Below the pieces are notes generated by a model that made no database searches, was not told where the DNA came from, and saw only the letters and a list, made by a program, of their open reading frames with translations. A stretch of DNA of 64,000 nt from Bacillota bacterium (GTDB lineage: Bacteria; Bacillota; Clostridia; Lachnospirales; Lachnospiraceae). The stretch spans positions 101,265 to 165,264 of the forward strand of contig JAEWIZ010000034.1 of NCBI GenBank assembly GCA_023386815.1, written 5' to 3'. Positions 62,589 to 64,000 of this stretch are shown in pieces; the first letter of the stretch is position 1; each line of letters begins with the position of its first letter. Position numbers and translations under genes: made by a program.

Positions 62589-63296
62589 ATGGGAAATGAT
62601 TTTACTGCAATAATATTGGCTGCTGGGCAGGGTAAACGAATGAACTCTCAAGTAGCCAAGCAGTTTCTTATGCTCGAGGATAAACCGGTACTTTATTATT
62701 CATTAAAAGCATTTGAGGATAGCGATGTAGATCGTATTATTTTAGTAACGGGTGAAGATCAGGTAGAGTATTGTAGAACAAATATTGTTGAACATTATGG
62801 CTTTGAAAAGGTTACTGATGTTATCGGAGGTGGTAAGGAACGTTATAATTCTGTTTATAACGCCTTAATCAAAATTAAACTAACGGACTATGTATTAATT
62901 CATGACGGAGCGAGACCATTTATTTCAAAAGATATGATTAAAACTATTATGGAGCAGGTTATACTAAATAAAGCTTGTTTAATCGGAACACCTGTAAAGG
63001 AGACGATTAAGGTGGTAGATTTTGATGGCACAATAACTGCTACACCAAATCGGAATACACTTTGGGTAGCTCAAACACCGCAGGCTTTTGATTATACTTC
63101 AATTAGAAAAGCTTATGACTTGCTTTTGATGGAGACGAATCCGGATAGCCTAGGCATCACTGATGATGCAATGGTTTATGAGTCCTACAGTAAGCTTCCC
63201 ATAAAAATGATTATGGGTGATTACAATAATATTAAACTAACTACACCTGAAGACTTAGTATGGGCAGAGGGGATTCTAAAACAGTTATTGTTTTAA
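62589..63296 (+). CDS. ispD: 2-C-methyl-D-erythritol 4-phosphate cytidylyltransferase
   Basis: CTP-dependent third step of the MEP isoprenoid pathway. IILAAGQGKRMNSQVAKQFLML (CTP loop), GGKERYNSVYNAL, VLIHDGARPFI, VAQTPQAFDY, LGITDDAMVYE and GDYNNIKLTTPEDL are all family motifs. 235 residues. ATG 62589 is 10 bases after the tsaD stop. Presence indicates isoprenoids through the MEP route; ispF is not next to it. Confidence 0.95.
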   Translation: MGNDFTAIILAAGQGKRMNSQVAKQFLMLEDKPVLYYSLKAFEDSDVDRIILVTGEDQVEYCRTNIVEHYGFEKVTDVIGGGKERYNSVYNALIKIKLTDYVLIHDGARPFISKDMIKTIMEQVILNKACLIGTPVKETIKVVDFDGTITATPNRNTLWVAQTPQAFDYTSIRKAYDLLLMETNPDSLGITDDAMVYESYSKLPIKMIMGDYNNIKLTTPEDLVWAEGILKQLLF

Positions 63297-63343
63297 TCTT
63301 ATAAAAAAAAGAAACAATTCTTTAAAAATCAACAGAAAACCTC

Positions 63344-63372
63344 TTGACATACTCTTTTTAAGGTGCTATACT
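63344..63372 (+). promoter_or_regulatory. Promoter of tRNA-Ser(UGA)
   Basis: TTGACA (63344-63349), 17 bases, TATACT (63367-63372), 15 bases before the tRNA. Confidence 0.85.
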
Positions 63373-63387
63373 AGCAAAGCAACATTT

Positions 63388-63473
63388 GGAGAGATGCCCG
63401 AGCGGCTTAAGGGGCTGGTCTTGAAAACCAGTGATTCTGAAAGGAACCGTGGGTTCGAATCCCACTCTCTCCG
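63388..63473 (+). tRNA. tRNA-Ser, anticodon UGA
   Basis: Class II tRNA of 86 bases. Acceptor GGAGAGA / TCTCTCC with discriminator G, anticodon loop CTTGAAA inside CTGGT/ACCAG with TGA at 63422-63424, long variable arm, TTC loop GGGTTCGAATCCC. CCA is not encoded. Confidence 0.97.
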
Positions 63474-63602
63474 TTTAAGGTTTTAATATCAATATATTGT
63501 GTCTAAAAGTTAGACAAGCAATATGAGTGGTATGTAGCTTTATATGATGTATAACTTGATATGATATATAACTGTATTATGGAAAAGTTAAGTCATCCAA
63601 AT

Positions 63603-63691
63603 GGAGAAATACCCAAGAGGCTGAAGGGGCTCCCCTGGAAAGGGAGTAGGTCGTTAATAGCGGCGCGAGGGTTCAAATCCCTCTTTCTCCG
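63603..63691 (+). tRNA. tRNA-Ser, anticodon GGA
   Basis: Class II tRNA of 89 bases. Acceptor GGAGAAA / TTTCTCC with discriminator G, anticodon loop CTGGAAA inside CTCCC/GGGAG with GGA at 63637-63639, long variable arm, GGGTTCAAATCCC. No encoded CCA. Lies 129 bases after the first tRNA-Ser. Confidence 0.97.
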
Positions 63692-63748
63692 CTCTACTTT
63701 TTAGAACAAAAATAAAAAAAATAAGTTGAAAAAAGTTTGAAAAAGTAG

Positions 63749-63777
63749 TTGACAAGAAAGAAAATGCATGATAAGAT
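63749..63777 (+). promoter_or_regulatory. Probable rRNA operon promoter
   Basis: TTGACA (63749-63754), 17 bases, TAAGAT (63772-63777), right before an rRNA-like leader. Confidence 0.75.
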
Positions 63778-64000
63778 ATCAAAGCTGAGTCGCGAGGCCA
63801 GCGAAAAACAAAAAGCCTGTAAGCCTTGAAATACAAGGGATACAGCAATATGAACCTTGATAATTGAACAGTAAAACAACCCTGAAAATTCTAAAAATAT
63901 GAAGTCTCACATGGACTTCAAAAATAGATTTTCATTGATGTCGAAAGACATCACGAACCGTATCGGTATGATTTATCATATGGATACACCACAAAAACAG
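63778..64000 (+). ncRNA. Probable rRNA operon leader (16S starts beyond the window)
   Basis: No open reading frame of note. The stretch TGAACCTTGATAATTGAACA (63851-63870) is the kind of sequence found in clostridial pre-rRNA leaders and spacers. It is followed by hairpins GAAGTC / GACTTC (63901-63919) and GATGTC-GAAA-GACATC (63937-63952), consistent with a pre-16S processing stem. No 16S sequence is reached, so this is inference. Confidence 0.6.

Overview
The window is a 64 kb stretch of AT-rich bacterial chromosome, dense with housekeeping genes. It most resembles a spore-forming, motile Firmicute of the Lachnospiraceae / Clostridium phytofermentans type. The evidence is the spore-coat cotJABC set, Mbl plus FlhO/FlgG-type flagellar rod genes, CheW, the YjfB and YvyF motility proteins, a PPi-type phosphofructokinase, a tryptophan T-box, an FMN riboswitch, strong AGGAGG ribosome sites and frequent TTG/GTG starts. 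The taxonomic assignment is inference; no 16S sequence lies inside the window.

Layout. 1-10 kb: end of a MacB/FtsX-type permease, a cluster of palindromes and 42-bp repeats, a zinc-ribbon membrane protein, gltX, a UvrD-like helicase, a His/acid-rich DUF1292 protein (minus), an XPD/DinG-like helicase with an N-terminal nuclease-like domain, and a diacylglycerol-kinase-family protein (minus). 10-16 kb: cotJABC, then a Trp T-box leader driving a three-gene ABC importer (trpXYZ type), then a PPi-dependent phosphofructokinase. 16-19 kb: plsC, rpoD and a WYL regulator on the minus strand, with a previously easy-to-miss 57-residue membrane protein between rpoD and the WYL gene. 19-24 kb: rpsL-rpsG-fusA-tuf with its own consensus promoter. 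25-28 kb: mbl-flhO-flgG-flgJ-like. 28-36 kb: recD2, a nucleotidyltransferase, comFC-yvyF, cvfB with a 15-bp tandem repeat in front, an acyl-ACP thioesterase, a methyltransferase, yjfB and trxB. 36-44 kb: an SH3/NlpC-P60 hydrolase, a PilZ protein, a cluster of DnaA boxes, then hpf-secA-prfB (with the programmed frameshift). 44-53 kb: cheW, a polar amino-acid ABC importer, and an aspartate-pathway block (ACT protein, hom, a phosphoglycerate-mutase-like protein that probably acts as homoserine kinase, lysC), then a SprA-like HEQEH protein. 53-64 kb: tex, a YdcF protein, FMN riboswitch-ribU, the t6A genes tsaE-tsaB-rimI with tsaD nearby, rnz, ispD, two tRNA-Ser genes, and the promoter and leader of what is probably an rRNA operon.

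I see no insertion sequence, prophage, CRISPR array or recognisable defence island. The less ordinary material lies mostly in noncoding DNA (repeat cluster, DnaA-box cluster, tandem repeat, leaders) and in a few unusual proteins, rather than in a new multi-gene system.
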